From Zygaena filipendulae (taxonomy: Eukaryota; Arthropoda; Insecta; Lepidoptera; Zygaenidae), in the NCBI GenBank assembly GCA_907165275.2, contig CAJRBF020000002.1, positions 1,178,001 through 1,242,000 of the forward strand: a DNA stretch of 64,000 nucleotides, given 5' to 3'. Both the position numbers and the translations under genes were made by a program. Positions 63,403-64,000 of this stretch are shown one piece after another. Each line of letters starts with the position of its first letter. The first letter of the stretch is position 1. The notes beneath the pieces were generated by a model. It worked only from the letters and a program-made list of their open reading frames with translations, was not told the DNA's origin and ran no database searches.

Positions 63403-64000
63403 TGTGACGACCCATAAGGTCCTACAAAATTTTTTTGGTTATAATTAAAATCTTAAATAATTATTAAAGTATAGAAGATAATAAAATACACCTATAAAAT
63501 TACATTTAAAACATATTAGAGGACATTGCGGTTCAAATAACATCGAAAACAAGTTTTAGTACGTTTATCAATAATAACTCCTAAACTAAAGAAGTTAGGA
63601 CAAAATATTATATGAAGGAAAGTGCTTGTGTTAGGGAATACCAAATGTATATTGAATTTCGAGAGTATAGGAGCAAGTTAGAAAACGCGAATCCCCCCAT
63701 GCAGGCGTCTCGGAATACAGGGCTGAACGCACCGCCAGTATCCACGGGCCGTATATCTACGGGGAATACGGAGGTGAAAAAAATGTCCTGACGACAAAAG
63801 TTTGTTGGGAAAGTAAATTGATAATAGTGTAATAATAAACGAATGCGCTGGGGAGGGAACGTCTAAGGGACAATAAATATAATATTATTGCACATTTATC
63901 AAACATAAAATTTATTTTCTCATACAAATTTTTTAATAAATAATATACATGCAAAGTACGTCGTGGTCGAGCGGTCTGCGCGCAGAACGATTTATCGGTT
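63403..64000 (+). mobile_element. giant LTR, copy F, truncated by the window end
   Basis: TGTGACGACCCATAAGG onward, colinear with the first 598 bp or so of copies B and C. Preceded by CAGC, the expected target duplication if it is a complete insertion. Confidence 0.85.

Overview
The window looks like an AT-rich lepidopteran (moth or butterfly) genome made almost entirely of transposable elements. I find no convincing host gene. The assignment rests on repeat style (TACCTACC-type microsatellites, RTE-type LINE tails, the GGGAAGTCGGTTA repeat) and on the element families present; no single marker proves it. Many elements can be delimited to the base from target-site duplications (TSDs).

Left part (1-40 kb). 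The dominant family is an LTR retrotransposon with giant LTRs of about 2.69 kb (TGTGACG...GTTACA in the sense direction). Copies lie at 3185-5870 (A), 6252-22368 (B, interrupted), 28808-31199 (C), 31306-33990 (D), 37167-39851 (E) and 63403-end (F). A, B and C are solo LTRs with 4-bp TSDs (ACTG, CTAT, AAGT). D and E flank a 3.2-kb internal region (tRNA-His-type primer site, end of reverse transcriptase, RNase H, integrase, polypurine tract), and the whole element has TSD TGAG. Solo LTR B contains a three-level nest. A 6-kb LINE with an RNase H domain is inserted in it (12-bp TSD), and that LINE's ORF2 is split by an intact 7.3-kb Ty3/gypsy element (TSD GTTG). Between the larger elements lie relics of mariner, RTE, CR1-like and other LINEs, a foldback MITE and copia-like LTRs.

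Right part (41101-62397) is a complete Maverick/Polinton, a virus-like DNA transposon, with 138-bp terminal inverted repeats, AG...CT termini and the 6-bp TSD CCTCCT. It carries protein-primed DNA polymerase B, integrase with a chromodomain, packaging ATPase, adenain-type protease, double jelly-roll major capsid protein, penton-like minor capsid protein, a PLA2-domain protein, a small basic protein, a repeat-containing fiber-like protein, a coiled-coil protein, a spliced gene of unknown function, and a captured inhibitor-of-apoptosis (BIR+RING) gene. A jockey-like LINE (54158-58582) has jumped into the PLA2 gene and created an unusually long 153-bp target duplication, which left one complete copy of the PLA2 gene.

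How the parts work together. In the Maverick, PolB (plus strand) would replicate the element and the integrase would insert it. The minus-strand cluster PLA2 - protease - penton - basic protein - major capsid is packed with overlapping start and stop codons like a viral late operon. The protease frame has no good start codon and is joined to the PLA2 frame by a canonical -1 slippery heptamer (A AAA AAC) directly before the PLA2 stop. The gypsy gag and pol frames in the same window are joined by the same heptamer. The IAP gene, framed by diverged direct repeats, looks like anti-apoptotic cargo.
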